NCBI GenBank assembly: GCA_947369305.1
Contig: CANBLA010000064.1
Span: 1-5,875 of the forward strand
Reading direction: 5' to 3'
Source of the DNA: an uncultured Clostridia bacterium
GTDB taxonomy: Bacteria; Bacillota_A; Clostridia; TANB77; CAG-508
DNA: 5,875 bases
Made by a program: the position numbers and the translations under genes. Shown here in pieces: positions 1-5,832 of this stretch (positions are counted from its first letter, which is position 1; each line of letters opens with the position of its first letter). The notes under the pieces are model-generated. The model worked only from the letters and a program-made list of their open reading frames with translations, had not been told where the DNA came from and did not search any database.

Positions 1-1921
1 CTAAGCAAATGGCTGAATCCATATTCTCCACCAAGACAGTTCTCCCCAATAAATTAAGAGCAATCCCTTCGTACTTCTTCTCTACCTTAATCAAATCTGA
101 TGCAATTCCTATATAACCGTCAATTCCACTACTGTTTACCTGACTTAGTTTTTGTCCTTTTACTGAACTAATTGGCAAAAATGAAGCTCTACCTATCTTA
201 TTTTCTTTTAAATAATCAACTAATTTCTTTGCCTCTTCCTCTGTCTCTGTTACAATATTTTGAAGGCTTGCTCCAAGTGTCATTTCAATCGCCATTTGAT
301 ATTTTTCTTCTACTGAAATCAAACTTGCAATCACACCATGTACACCTTTTGCCAACTCTTTATTTTTTTCCATTGCATTCATCAATGTTTTAACACTTTT
401 GCTATAACCTTCTTTTTCTTTTTCCGTTTCGATCAAAAATTTGCATCTGGAATCTTTCATTCTAAATTCTGACTGAAAACTATTTATTTTTTCATCAAAT
501 TCCTTTAATTTAGCACTACTCTCTTCCTTTTTATTTTTCATTTCTTGTATCAAATTAGTCAAATCATTCTTCTTTTTCTCTATTTCATAAAATGCCTTCG
601 CCAAATCCTCTTTTTTAGAACGTGCACCATCTAAATCAGAAATTGTATCTTGAATCTGACTTTTCAAAGCATTTTGATGTTTTGATAAATTTTCCAAATT
701 AGCTTTTTGCGTACTTTGTTGGTTCAAAATTTCATATTTTTGGTCAGTATTCTCCTCTAATTTTTTCTTTTTTGTTTCAATTTCAAGTGCTTTTTCAGAA
801 AGTGTTTGGCTATATTTTGCCAATTCTTCTTCCTTTTGCTTTAATTCAATTTCATATTTCTCCTTATTGTTTAACATGTCGCTTCTTCGTTCTATCTTTT
901 GCGTTTTTTCTTCCTCTAATTCCGTATTCCTTTTTTCTAATTCCTCAATATCTACTCCATATCTTTCACAATTTTCCAAATTACTTGAAATTCTTTCTTG
1001 GCTAATTCCAATTTCACTATTCATCTGTTCTTTTTTATTTGAAACCTCAAAGCCCATATTCTGTACTTTTTCAATTTCTTCAATTAATTTATCTATCGCG
1101 TCTTTAACAAATTCCTTTTCTGTTTGAATCTGATTTGATTTTTCCTCTTCTTTTATTTTTTGTGTCTCAAAAATATCCTTATTTTCTTGCAATTCTTTAA
1201 TTTTACTCTTAAATTCTTCAATATTATGTACAAATAAGCCAATTTCAATATTTTTCAATTCTTCTCTCAAATTCAAAAATTTTTTAGCCTTCTCTGATTG
1301 TGCCTTCAAAGGATTTATATTAGCCTCTAATTCAGCAATAATGTCGTTTACCCTAAGTAAATTAAGCTTTGTATTTTCAAGTTTTTTCTCTGACTCCACT
1401 TTTCTTGTTCGATATTTGACAATTCCAGCTGCTTCCTCAAAAATATGTCTTCTATCTTCTGATTTATTACTCAAAATTTCATCAATTTTCCCTTGTCCAA
1501 TAATCGAATAACCATCTTTTCCAATTCCTGTATCCATAAAAAGTTCTTGAATATCCTTCAGTCTACATGGAGTTTTATTGATAAAATAGCCAGATTCGCC
1601 ACTTCTATAGATCTTTCTCGTAATACGCACTTCTGAATACTCAATTGGAAGTTTACCATCTGAATTATCAAAAACAAGTGATGCCTCTGCAAATCCCAAT
1701 GACTTTCGATTTTGTGTTCCTGCAAAAATAATATCCTCAGACTTTGAACCACGCAAAGATTTCATACTCTGCTCTCCCAAAATCCAACGGATACAATCCG
1801 ATATATTACTTTTCCCTGAACCATTCGGACCAATAACAGTCGTAATCCCTTGCATAAAATCCAAAACCGTCTTATCTGCAAATGACTTAAATCCATACAT
1901 TTCTAAGTTTTTTAAATACAT
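1..1921 (-). CDS. smc: Chromosome segregation ATPase SMC, N-terminal 640 residues (cut by window edge)
   Basis: SMC is the ATPase core of the condensin-like SMC-ScpAB complex that compacts and segregates the nucleoid. The frame is open from the ATG at 1921-1919 to the window edge, about 640 codons of the usual roughly 1,190. The start fits the family (MYLKNLEMYGFKSF), with the ribosome binding site AAAGAGGG at 1929-1936, 7 bases upstream. Visible parts: Walker A GPNGSGKS at residues 31-38; a Q-loop at about 138-147 (YSIIGQGKID, Gln143); a long Lys/Glu/Asn-rich coiled-coil arm at about 165-520; and the start of the hinge from about 526 (GVHGVIASLI), including NLLGRTVLVENMDSA near the edge. The rest of the hinge, the return coil, the signature motif and Walker B lie outside. 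In many Bacillota smc follows rnc; here pheT precedes it. A separate promoter and terminator suggest it is transcribed independently of pheT. I see no frame break in the visible part. Confidence 0.96.
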   Translation of the reverse strand, partial: MYLKNLEMYGFKSFADKTVLDFMQGITTVIGPNGSGKSNISDCIRWILGEQSMKSLRGSKSEDIIFAGTQNRKSLGFAEASLVFDNSDGKLPIEYSEVRITRKIYRSGESGYFINKTPCRLKDIQELFMDTGIGKDGYSIIGQGKIDEILSNKSEDRRHIFEEAAGIVKYRTRKVESEKKLENTKLNLLRVNDIIAELEANINPLKAQSEKAKKFLNLREELKNIEIGLFVHNIEEFKSKIKELQENKDIFETQKIKEEEKSNQIQTEKEFVKDAIDKLIEEIEKVQNMGFEVSNKKEQMNSEIGISQERISSNLENCERYGVDIEELEKRNTELEEEKTQKIERRSDMLNNKEKYEIELKQKEEELAKYSQTLSEKALEIETKKKKLEENTDQKYEILNQQSTQKANLENLSKHQNALKSQIQDTISDLDGARSKKEDLAKAFYEIEKKKNDLTNLIQEMKNKKEESSAKLKEFDEKINSFQSEFRMKDSRCKFLIETEKEKEGYSKSVKTLMNAMEKNKELAKGVHGVIASLISVEEKYQMAIEMTLGASLQNIVTETEEEAKKLVDYLKENKIGRASFLPISSVKGQKLSQVNSSGIDGYIGIASDLIKVEKKYEGIALNLLGRTVLVENMDSAICL

Positions 1922-1954
1922 TTATTTTCCCTCTTTGCTATAATTTCGTTTTTT

Positions 1955-1983
1955 ATCATATCGTAAATTAAAAAAAATGGCAA
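1955..1983 (-). promoter_or_regulatory. Probable sigma-A promoter of smc
   Basis: On the minus strand TTGCCA (1978-1983) and TATGAT (1955-1960) are separated by exactly 17 bases, each one mismatch from consensus. Transcription would start near 1948, giving a leader of about 27 bases that carries the smc ribosome binding site. It lies downstream of the hairpin at 2019-2047, so smc could be transcribed whatever that hairpin does. The region is AT-rich, so a chance match is possible. Confidence 0.6.
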
Positions 1984-2013
1984 GGGTGTTTTCCAATAAA
2001 ATTACACAAATCT

Positions 2014-2047
2014 ACAAAAAAAGAAATAATCCACGATTATTTCTTTT
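2014..2047 (-). terminator. Intrinsic terminator between pheT and smc
   Basis: Positions 2019-2031 and 2035-2047 form a perfect 13-bp inverted repeat with a 3-base loop. On the minus strand the stem runs into seven T residues (2022-2016). There is no T tract on the plus-strand side, so it works in the direction of pheT and smc. It sits about 97 bases past the pheT stop and could end the pheS-pheT operon transcript. The stem has only two or three G-C pairs, so efficiency may be modest. It also lies just downstream of a consensus promoter at 2067-2095. Confidence 0.65.
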
Positions 2048-2066
2048 AAACTATCCCCTAACTTTC

Positions 2067-2095
2067 ATTATACCACATTTCCTCCATTTTGTCAA
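2067..2095 (-). promoter_or_regulatory. Perfect consensus sigma-A promoter firing toward smc
   Basis: On the minus strand TTGACA (2090-2095) is followed by exactly 17 bases and TATAAT (2067-2072). The -10 is preceded by TGG, an extended -10 TGN. Both hexamers match consensus at all six positions. Initiation is expected near 2060, only about 13 bases before the terminator hairpin at 2047-2019. The transcript would therefore be about 45 bases if termination works, or a long smc leader if it reads through. Confidence 0.7.
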
Positions 2096-2096
2096 A

Positions 2097-2125
2097 TTAA
2101 CATTTTTCTAAAAATATGATATAAT
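2097..2125 (+). promoter_or_regulatory. Possible promoter antisense to pheT
   Basis: On the plus strand TTAACA (2097-2102), a 17-base spacer and TATAAT (2120-2125) form a good promoter match. It would start transcription near 2132, just outside the pheT stop codon, and run antisense through pheT. No credible plus-strand gene lies downstream. It is divergent from, and directly abuts, the consensus minus-strand promoter. In DNA this AT-rich the match may be accidental. Confidence 0.3.
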
Positions 2126-2143
2126 AAAAGGTTTACACAAATT

Positions 2144-3496
2144 CTACTGCCTAAGCTCTGCTCCCAAACTGTTCTCCAATTCCTTCACAATCTCTTCCAT
2201 CGTGCCATTAATCTCATCATCTGTAAGCGTTCGCTCCTTACTTCTAAACTTCAAGCTATACGCAACACTCTTCTTATTCTCACCCAACTTTTCATTACGA
2301 TAAACATCAAACAACGTAATCTCTTCTAAAATTTTCTTTCCCTTTTTTTGAATTGCTCTCTCAATATTGCCAACCTCAACACTCTCATCAATCACCATCG
2401 CAATATCTCGCTCAACTGCTGGGAATTTCGCAACCTCCGTATATTTTCTATTCATCTTTCCATATTTTACCAACTTCTCAAGCCAAATTTCAGCCACATA
2501 AACCTCACCTTTTATGCCATAGTTCTCTGAAACCTCTGGATGAATCTCTCCCAATGTTGCAACAATATCTTTCCCCACTTTAATATTAGCCGTCTTCCCC
2601 GGATGATAGCTATTATTACATTTTTCACTCACCACATCATAACGCAAAACAGAACTAACTGTCAAAATTTTTTCCACCAAACCCTTCATAATATAAAAAT
2701 CCATCTTGTCGCCATACATACCAATCGTAACAATCGTTTCTTCCAAAGGAACTTGCCCTTCTTCAATTTGCCCATTCACATTTCGATAAACCCTTGAAAT
2801 ATCAAACAATCCAACATTTTTATTTTTCTTAGATTGATTCGTCACAATCGTTTGCATCATGCTTGGAAGAGTCGTAGTTCGCATAATCGAATAATCCTCG
2901 CTAAGCGGGTTTTTCAATGAAATCACTTGCGAGCGCAAATCGCTATCTTCTGCAATTGCCATTTTATCCAAATCCTTTGGGCTAATCAACCCATACGTAC
3001 AAATCTCAGATAGCCCTTTATTCACCAAAGTTTGACGGATTTTATCCATTAATTTTTGTGCTTTTGTACGAATTCCCAATGTAGCCTCCGAATTAATCAG
3101 CGTACACTCCACTTTATCATACCCATAAAAACGCACAATTTCCTCTGCTAAATCTGCCATACACTCAATATCCACTCTAAAATAAGGTGGAATCACACAA
3201 TCGCCTTCTACTTTCATTTCCAGTTTTTGTAATGTCTTCATCATGTCCTCTCGAGAAATATCCGTTCCTAATAATCGGTTGATTTTTTCTGAACTAAATT
3301 CAACCTTATTGAACTTCTGTTTCGTTGGATAAACATCAACTTTTCCATCTACTGCTATTCCCGCACCAATTAATTCTACCAATTGAACTGCTCGATTAAT
3401 CGCCCTCTCAGCATTTTCAGCTGGCAAACCTTTTTCATATCGACTCGAAGCTTCTGTACGAAGTCCCACTTTTTTCGCTGTCTTTCGAACACTTCC
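2144..3496 (-). CDS. pheT: Phenylalanyl-tRNA synthetase beta subunit, C-terminal part (after frameshift)
   Basis: This is the second part of PheT, equal to residues 353-802 of the reconstructed protein, ending at a TAG at 2146-2144. PheT pairs with PheS as an alpha2beta2 enzyme that charges tRNA-Phe in the cytoplasm. Visible parts: the end of the B3/4 domain (RKTAKKVGLRTEASSRYEKG); the B5 domain at about 411-482 with the acidic set D461, D467, E470 and E471 and RFYGYD; the catalytic-like fold with NPLSEDYSIMRT (548-559), LFDISRVYR, HPGKTA (650-655) and GEIHPEV; and the C-terminal FDX-ACB domain at about 708-802 (FPAVERDIAMV), which binds the tRNA anticodon region. The frame is open upstream to a TTG-type start at 3526, but the residues from there to 3500 do not resemble PheT and there is no clear ribosome binding site. 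I therefore treat this as the continuation of the upstream piece, not a separate gene. Confidence 0.93.
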   Translation of the reverse strand, partial: GSVRKTAKKVGLRTEASSRYEKGLPAENAERAINRAVQLVELIGAGIAVDGKVDVYPTKQKFNKVEFSSEKINRLLGTDISREDMMKTLQKLEMKVEGDCVIPPYFRVDIECMADLAEEIVRFYGYDKVECTLINSEATLGIRTKAQKLMDKIRQTLVNKGLSEICTYGLISPKDLDKMAIAEDSDLRSQVISLKNPLSEDYSIMRTTTLPSMMQTIVTNQSKKNKNVGLFDISRVYRNVNGQIEEGQVPLEETIVTIGMYGDKMDFYIMKGLVEKILTVSSVLRYDVVSEKCNNSYHPGKTANIKVGKDIVATLGEIHPEVSENYGIKGEVYVAEIWLEKLVKYGKMNRKYTEVAKFPAVERDIAMVIDESVEVGNIERAIQKKGKKILEEITLFDVYRNEKLGENKKSVAYSLKFRSKERTLTDDEINGTMEEIVKELENSLGAELRQ

Positions 3497-4553
3497 GCCC
3501 ATTAAAAACAGCCGATTCAAATACAACGGTTGTTGTCGTATTTTCTATTTCTGAATTTTGAGCTCCCATCACACCAGCAATCGCAACTGCTTTTGCATCA
3601 TCACTAATCACAAGCATTTCGTCAGTTAAAACTCTTTCTTCATCATCTAACGTGGTTATTTTTTCGCCATTTTTAGCGCGTCTTACCGTAATATGTTTTC
3701 CTGCAATTGAATGAATATCAAATGCATGCATTGGTTGCCCCAATTCTAGCATCACATAATTGGTAATATCCACAATATTATTGATACTTCTAACACCACA
3801 GCTTTCCAAACGCCTTTTCATCCAATCGGGCGACTCACCAACCTTCACATCTTTTACCACTCTTGCAATATAGCGATAACACAAATCTGGCGCCGTAATA
3901 TCAACTTTTAAGCCTTCGATTTCTGGTTTATTTTCGACCTTCATTTGCTCCAAATCTTTGCGTGGATTTTTAAATTCCGTGTTTAAAGAAACTGCTGTCT
4001 CGCGCCCCAAACCTTCGATGGAAAAACAATCTGGGCGATTCGAAGTAATCTCAAAATCCAAAATTTCCTCTTCCAATTGCAGAACTTCAACGATATTTTC
4101 ACCTAGTCTATTTTCCATTTCTTTCGGCAAAATCATAATACCATGTTCGATTTGGTTGGGATATCGGCTGGCTGGAATATTCAATTCCCCGCAAGAACAC
4201 ATCATTCCATTGGATTCAATGCCACGAAGTTCGCCTTTTTTAATATTCACACCATTTGGCAAACTAGAACCATCTTTGGCAATTGGAACAATATCACCCA
4301 CTTTCACATTATTGGCACCTGTCACAATTTGCAAAATTTCGTTCCCAACATCCACTTTTGTCACAATCAATTTATCCGCATTTGGATGTTTTTCAATTTC
4401 TAAAATCTTTCCTACAACGACATTTTTAATATCTTTTCCACGTTCCTCAATCGTTTCTAATTTGGAACCAGTCATGGTTAAAATATCGCCTAATTCTTTT
4501 CCTGAAACACTTATCTGGCTAAAATCCTTTAGCCATTCCATACTTGCTTTCAT
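3435..4553 (-). CDS. pheT: Phenylalanyl-tRNA synthetase beta subunit, N-terminal part (before frameshift)
   Basis: This is the first part of PheT. The ATG at 4553 has a perfect AAAGGAGG site at 4560-4567, overlapping the stop of the acetyltransferase gene 12 bases upstream, so the two are probably cotranscribed. Residues 1-352 are PheT-like: an N-terminal segment (MKASMEWLKDFSQI), an EMAP-type tRNA-binding OB fold at about 40-150 (HPNADKL, VTGANNV, RGIESNGMMCSCGEL), and the start of the B3/4 editing domain (EITSNRPDCFS, GVRSINNIVDITNYVML, GQPMHAFD with H276, VVFESA with E346). B3/4 hydrolyses Tyr mischarged onto tRNA-Phe. After Gly352 the frame is wrong: about 20 unrelated residues follow to a stop at 3435-3437. 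Skipping one base at 3497-3500 joins it to the 2144-3496 frame, giving 802 residues, the normal family length. Translated as written it would give a truncated protein lacking the catalytic-like and FDX-ACB parts. Confidence 0.93.
   Translation of the reverse strand: MKASMEWLKDFSQISVSGKELGDILTMTGSKLETIEERGKDIKNVVVGKILEIEKHPNADKLIVTKVDVGNEILQIVTGANNVKVGDIVPIAKDGSSLPNGVNIKKGELRGIESNGMMCSCGELNIPASRYPNQIEHGIMILPKEMENRLGENIVEVLQLEEEILDFEITSNRPDCFSIEGLGRETAVSLNTEFKNPRKDLEQMKVENKPEIEGLKVDITAPDLCYRYIARVVKDVKVGESPDWMKRRLESCGVRSINNIVDITNYVMLELGQPMHAFDIHSIAGKHITVRRAKNGEKITTLDDEERVLTDEMLVISDDAKAVAIAGVMGAQNSEIENTTTTVVFESAVFNGRKCSKDSEKSGTSYRSFESI
3494..3503 (-). other. Single-base frameshift site in pheT
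   Basis: On the minus strand the zero frame reads AAT GGG CGG AAG (from 3503). The correct downstream frame needs GGA AGT, starting at 3496, so one base among 3497-3500 is surplus. With it removed the protein reads FNGGSVRKTAKKVGLRTEA, which matches the PheT family in length and content. It may be a sequencing or assembly error, a true inactivating insertion, or less likely a +1 ribosomal slip in which tRNA-Gly moves from GGG to GGC while the rare CGG codon waits. Confidence 0.9.
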
Positions 4554-4565
4554 ATTTTTCCTCCT

Positions 4566-4991
4566 TTATAATTTTTTATAATATGCATTTTGACTTCCAT
4601 ACCCCAAACTTTTATAAAATTCATTTGCCTCAACCGTCTCTACAGCAATCAAGCCAATGCAATCTACATCCATTTTTTTAAGTTCTTGTTCGATAAATCG
4701 AAACATTTTTGTCGCGACACCCTGCCTTTTATATTTTGATCTAACACTCCAAATCGTGGCAAAATCTCTGCATTCTTCAAACATATCCTCATGGATTTTA
4801 ACATGTACAAATCCAATTAACTCATTTTCTTTTGTTACAGCAGAATAAAACAAATCATTGAAACTGCTTTTTAATTTCTCAAACTTTTCGTACATTTTGG
4901 GAATGTTGGTTTCTTGGCCAAATGCGCTTTTATATAAATCTGGCAACTGTTCTAAATCTTCTATCGTCGTTTTTCTAATTTCAAAATCCAT
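4566..4991 (-). CDS. GNAT family N-acetyltransferase
   Basis: This 141-residue protein is a single-domain GNAT acetyltransferase, which transfers acetyl from acetyl-CoA to an amine. It shows the expected order: N-terminal strand FEIRKTTIEDLEQL; beta strands LIGFVHVKI (59-67) and FATIWSV (77-83); the acetyl-CoA pyrophosphate loop KRQGVA at 88-93; helix TKMFRFIEQEL; and the terminal EANEFYKSLGYG (121-132), typical of motif B. The ATG at 4991 has the site AAAAGGAG at 4998-5005. It lies 42 bases after the HEPN gene and 12 bases before pheT, with its stop inside the pheT ribosome binding site, so it can be translationally coupled to pheT. The substrate cannot be read from the sequence. Some GNAT toxins acetylate aminoacyl-tRNA, but those come with a ribbon-helix-helix antitoxin gene, and none is present. 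An ordinary metabolite or protein acetyltransferase is equally possible. Confidence 0.88.
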   Translation of the reverse strand: MDFEIRKTTIEDLEQLPDLYKSAFGQETNIPKMYEKFEKLKSSFNDLFYSAVTKENELIGFVHVKIHEDMFEECRDFATIWSVRSKYKRQGVATKMFRFIEQELKKMDVDCIGLIAVETVEANEFYKSLGYGSQNAYYKKL

Positions 4992-5032
4992 GTTTTTCTC
5001 CTTTTAGCTGACAATTCTCAATTGCTCATACC

Positions 5033-5060
5033 ATTATATTTTCTGTAAAACATCTTTTAA
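5033..5060 (-). promoter_or_regulatory. Weak candidate promoter for the acetyltransferase and pheT
   Basis: A TATAAT lies on the minus strand at 5033-5038, overlapping the HEPN gene stop codon, with TTAAAA (5055-5060) 16 bases upstream, matching four of six -35 positions. Initiation near 5026 would leave a leader of about 35 bases before the acetyltransferase ATG. It could give pheT its own transcription despite the insertion between pheS and pheT. The weak -35 makes this tentative. Confidence 0.3.
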
Positions 5061-5411
5061 TAAATCCATATATTCATTTTTTATCAAATCATAAATTTCT
5101 CTTGATTTATGTTCATCATATAAATGTGATAAGCTATTTCTGGAAAGCATCATATCAATCCAACCTTCCCCATCTTCTATCAAACCTTGTTTAAATCCAG
5201 CTTTTATAACTTCTCTTGGGCTACCAGTATTTTCTATCACACCTTGGTATTCCAAATAATCCTTTATCGTTTTCCAAGCTAATTCAAACGTAAATTCAAA
5301 ACGATGTAATGTGCCATCAATTCCAAGTTCTGTTTTACTTTCCTTGATCGCTTCTTCTAATTTTTTTAAAGCCTTCTCTAAATCAGACTTTCTTTCTTCC
5401 AATCTTTTCAA
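5034..5411 (-). CDS. HepT-like HEPN protein (HI0074 family, nucleotidyltransferase-associated), candidate toxin
   Basis: This all-helical protein of about 125 residues matches the HI0074 type of nucleotidyltransferase substrate-binding HEPN proteins. Recognisable blocks are FEFTFELAWKTIKDYLEYQG, GSPREVIKAGFKQGLI, DGEGWIDMM and SRNSLSHLYDE. The last carries the HEPN RNase motif RX4HXY intact: counted from the longer start, R95, H100 and Y102. In type VII toxin-antitoxin systems such a protein is an RNase, silenced when MntA adds AMP to the motif tyrosine. There is no ATG. A TTG at 5423 would overlap the previous gene by 11 bases, but the site AAGGAG abuts it with no spacing. The TTG at 5411 has 12 bases of spacing and begins just after the mntA stop, so I chose it. 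Either start implies weak, coupled translation. The stop is TAA at 5036-5034. It is probably a toxin, but some HI0074 members are known only as binding partners. Confidence 0.85.
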   Translation of the reverse strand: MKRLEERKSDLEKALKKLEEAIKESKTELGIDGTLHRFEFTFELAWKTIKDYLEYQGVIENTGSPREVIKAGFKQGLIEDGEGWIDMMLSRNSLSHLYDEHKSREIYDLIKNEYMDLLKDVLQKI

Positions 5412-5412
5412 A

Positions 5413-5697
5413 TTACAATTCAACTCCTTCTTTTTCGATTGATTCTAACAACTCTTTTTTCGTACTTTCATCCACAAAAACCAAATCGACCATATAGACA
5501 ATATCCAATAAATCAATTTCATTTCTAATCTTAAATTCATCCTGTTTTTCTACATTCTCAAAAATAGCCAAATCAATATCCGAATTATTTTTATAATTGC
5601 CTTTTGCCCTCGAACCAAATAATTTAAATTGATATTTGCTGTTATTTTTAACAATATCCATAATCTTGTTATATACATTTTCAGGCAAACCAAACAT
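5413..5697 (-). CDS. MntA-like minimal nucleotidyltransferase, candidate type VII antitoxin
   Basis: This 94-residue DNA polymerase beta-fold nucleotidyltransferase has the minimal MNT architecture. GSRAKGNYKNNSDID at residues 28-42 is an exact GSX10DXD motif (G28, S29, D40, D42), and VDLVFVD supplies the likely third metal-binding acid, D71. Known MntA antitoxins use ATP to oligoadenylylate the tyrosine of the HEPN toxin motif; the next gene encodes that partner with the motif intact. The ATG at 5697 is preferred because a perfect AAAGGAGG lies at 5702-5709. A longer reading from 5727 adds ten residues, but its start lacks a good site and the extra segment covers the ribosome binding site itself. 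The gene begins 50 bases after the pheS stop and ends one base before the chosen HEPN start. The local base composition is more AT-rich than pheT, which fits acquisition from elsewhere. Confidence 0.9.
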   Translation of the reverse strand: MFGLPENVYNKIMDIVKNNSKYQFKLFGSRAKGNYKNNSDIDLAIFENVEKQDEFKIRNEIDLLDIVYMVDLVFVDESTKKELLESIEKEGVEL

Positions 5698-5701
5698 GTT
5701 T

Positions 5702-5709
5702 CCTCCTTT
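5702..5709 (-). promoter_or_regulatory. Ribosome binding site that fixes the mntA-like start
   Basis: AAAGGAGG on the minus strand is fully complementary to the 16S rRNA 3' end and lies 4 bases before the ATG at 5697. It favours that ATG over the in-frame ATG at 5727. Its strength contrasts with the poorly placed TTG start of the HEPN gene, which would bias expression toward the antitoxin. Confidence 0.75.
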
Positions 5710-5713
5710 TTTA

Positions 5714-5731
5714 GTCAATATAGGCATTGAC
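5714..5731. repeat. Short inverted repeat upstream of the toxin-antitoxin genes
   Basis: GTCAAT (5714-5719) and ATTGAC (5726-5731) form a perfect 6-bp inverted repeat with a 6-base spacer. It lies between the pheS stop and the mntA-like ribosome binding site. It overlaps a poor promoter match on the minus strand (TTGTAC at 5741-5746, 18-base spacer, TATATT at 5717-5722). It could be an operator or a weak RNA hairpin. Arms this short also arise by chance. Confidence 0.3.
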
Positions 5732-5747
5732 CCTGCTCCCGTACAAG

Positions 5748-5832
5748 TTAAAATTGTTTTAAAAATCTGACATCATTTTCATATAATAATCGCAAATCAT
5801 CCACTCCGAATTTCGCCATCGCAATCCTCTCA
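5748..5832 (-). CDS. pheS: Phenylalanyl-tRNA synthetase alpha subunit, last 27 codons
   Basis: Read on the minus strand from 5831, the frame gives [16 protein letters not shown] followed by [11 protein letters not shown] and a TAA stop at 5750-5748. This is the conserved C-terminus of bacterial PheS, the catalytic alpha subunit of PheRS; the family ends in a GMGxERIAMLKYGIDDIR...ENDLRFLxQF pattern. The rest of the gene is missing because the contig meets adapter sequence at 5833. The identification is based on 27 residues, but they are distinctive and agree with pheT lying downstream. The ATG at 5819 is an internal methionine, not a start. The mntA-like gene begins 50 bases downstream, with no clear terminator between, so read-through from the pheS promoter is likely. 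Confidence 0.88.

Noticed and set aside
172..1127. Several plus-strand frames rich in Phe, Leu and Ser that resemble membrane proteins
   Set aside because: They are antisense to the Lys/Glu-rich SMC coiled coil, whose complement reads as hydrophobic codons; there are no good ribosome binding sites.
1558..1752. 64-codon minus-strand frame
   Set aside because: It is an out-of-frame shadow inside the SMC head domain, which is read intact in the other frame with Walker A and Q-loop motifs.
3497..3526. Separate start for the downstream pheT piece at 3526
   Set aside because: The residues between 3526 and the frameshift do not resemble PheT and no convincing ribosome binding site precedes them; a one-base frame change explains both pieces.
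3958..4581. 207-codon plus-strand open frame opposite pheT
   Set aside because: It lies entirely opposite the well-recognised PheT N-terminal region, has no family-like sequence, and is the mirror of real coding in another frame.
4566..4991. Acetyltransferase as a TacT/AtaT-type toxin
   Set aside because: No ribbon-helix-helix antitoxin gene is adjacent and nothing in the sequence points to aminoacyl-tRNA as its substrate, so only the GNAT family is claimed.
5698..5727. Longer nucleotidyltransferase reading starting at 5727
   Set aside because: The extension translates the AAAGGAGG ribosome binding site itself and has no good site of its own; the ATG at 5697 is far better placed.
5748..5819. 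Independent 23-residue peptide starting at the ATG 5819
   Set aside because: The frame continues upstream to 5831 with PheS-specific residues, so this ATG is an internal methionine of PheS.
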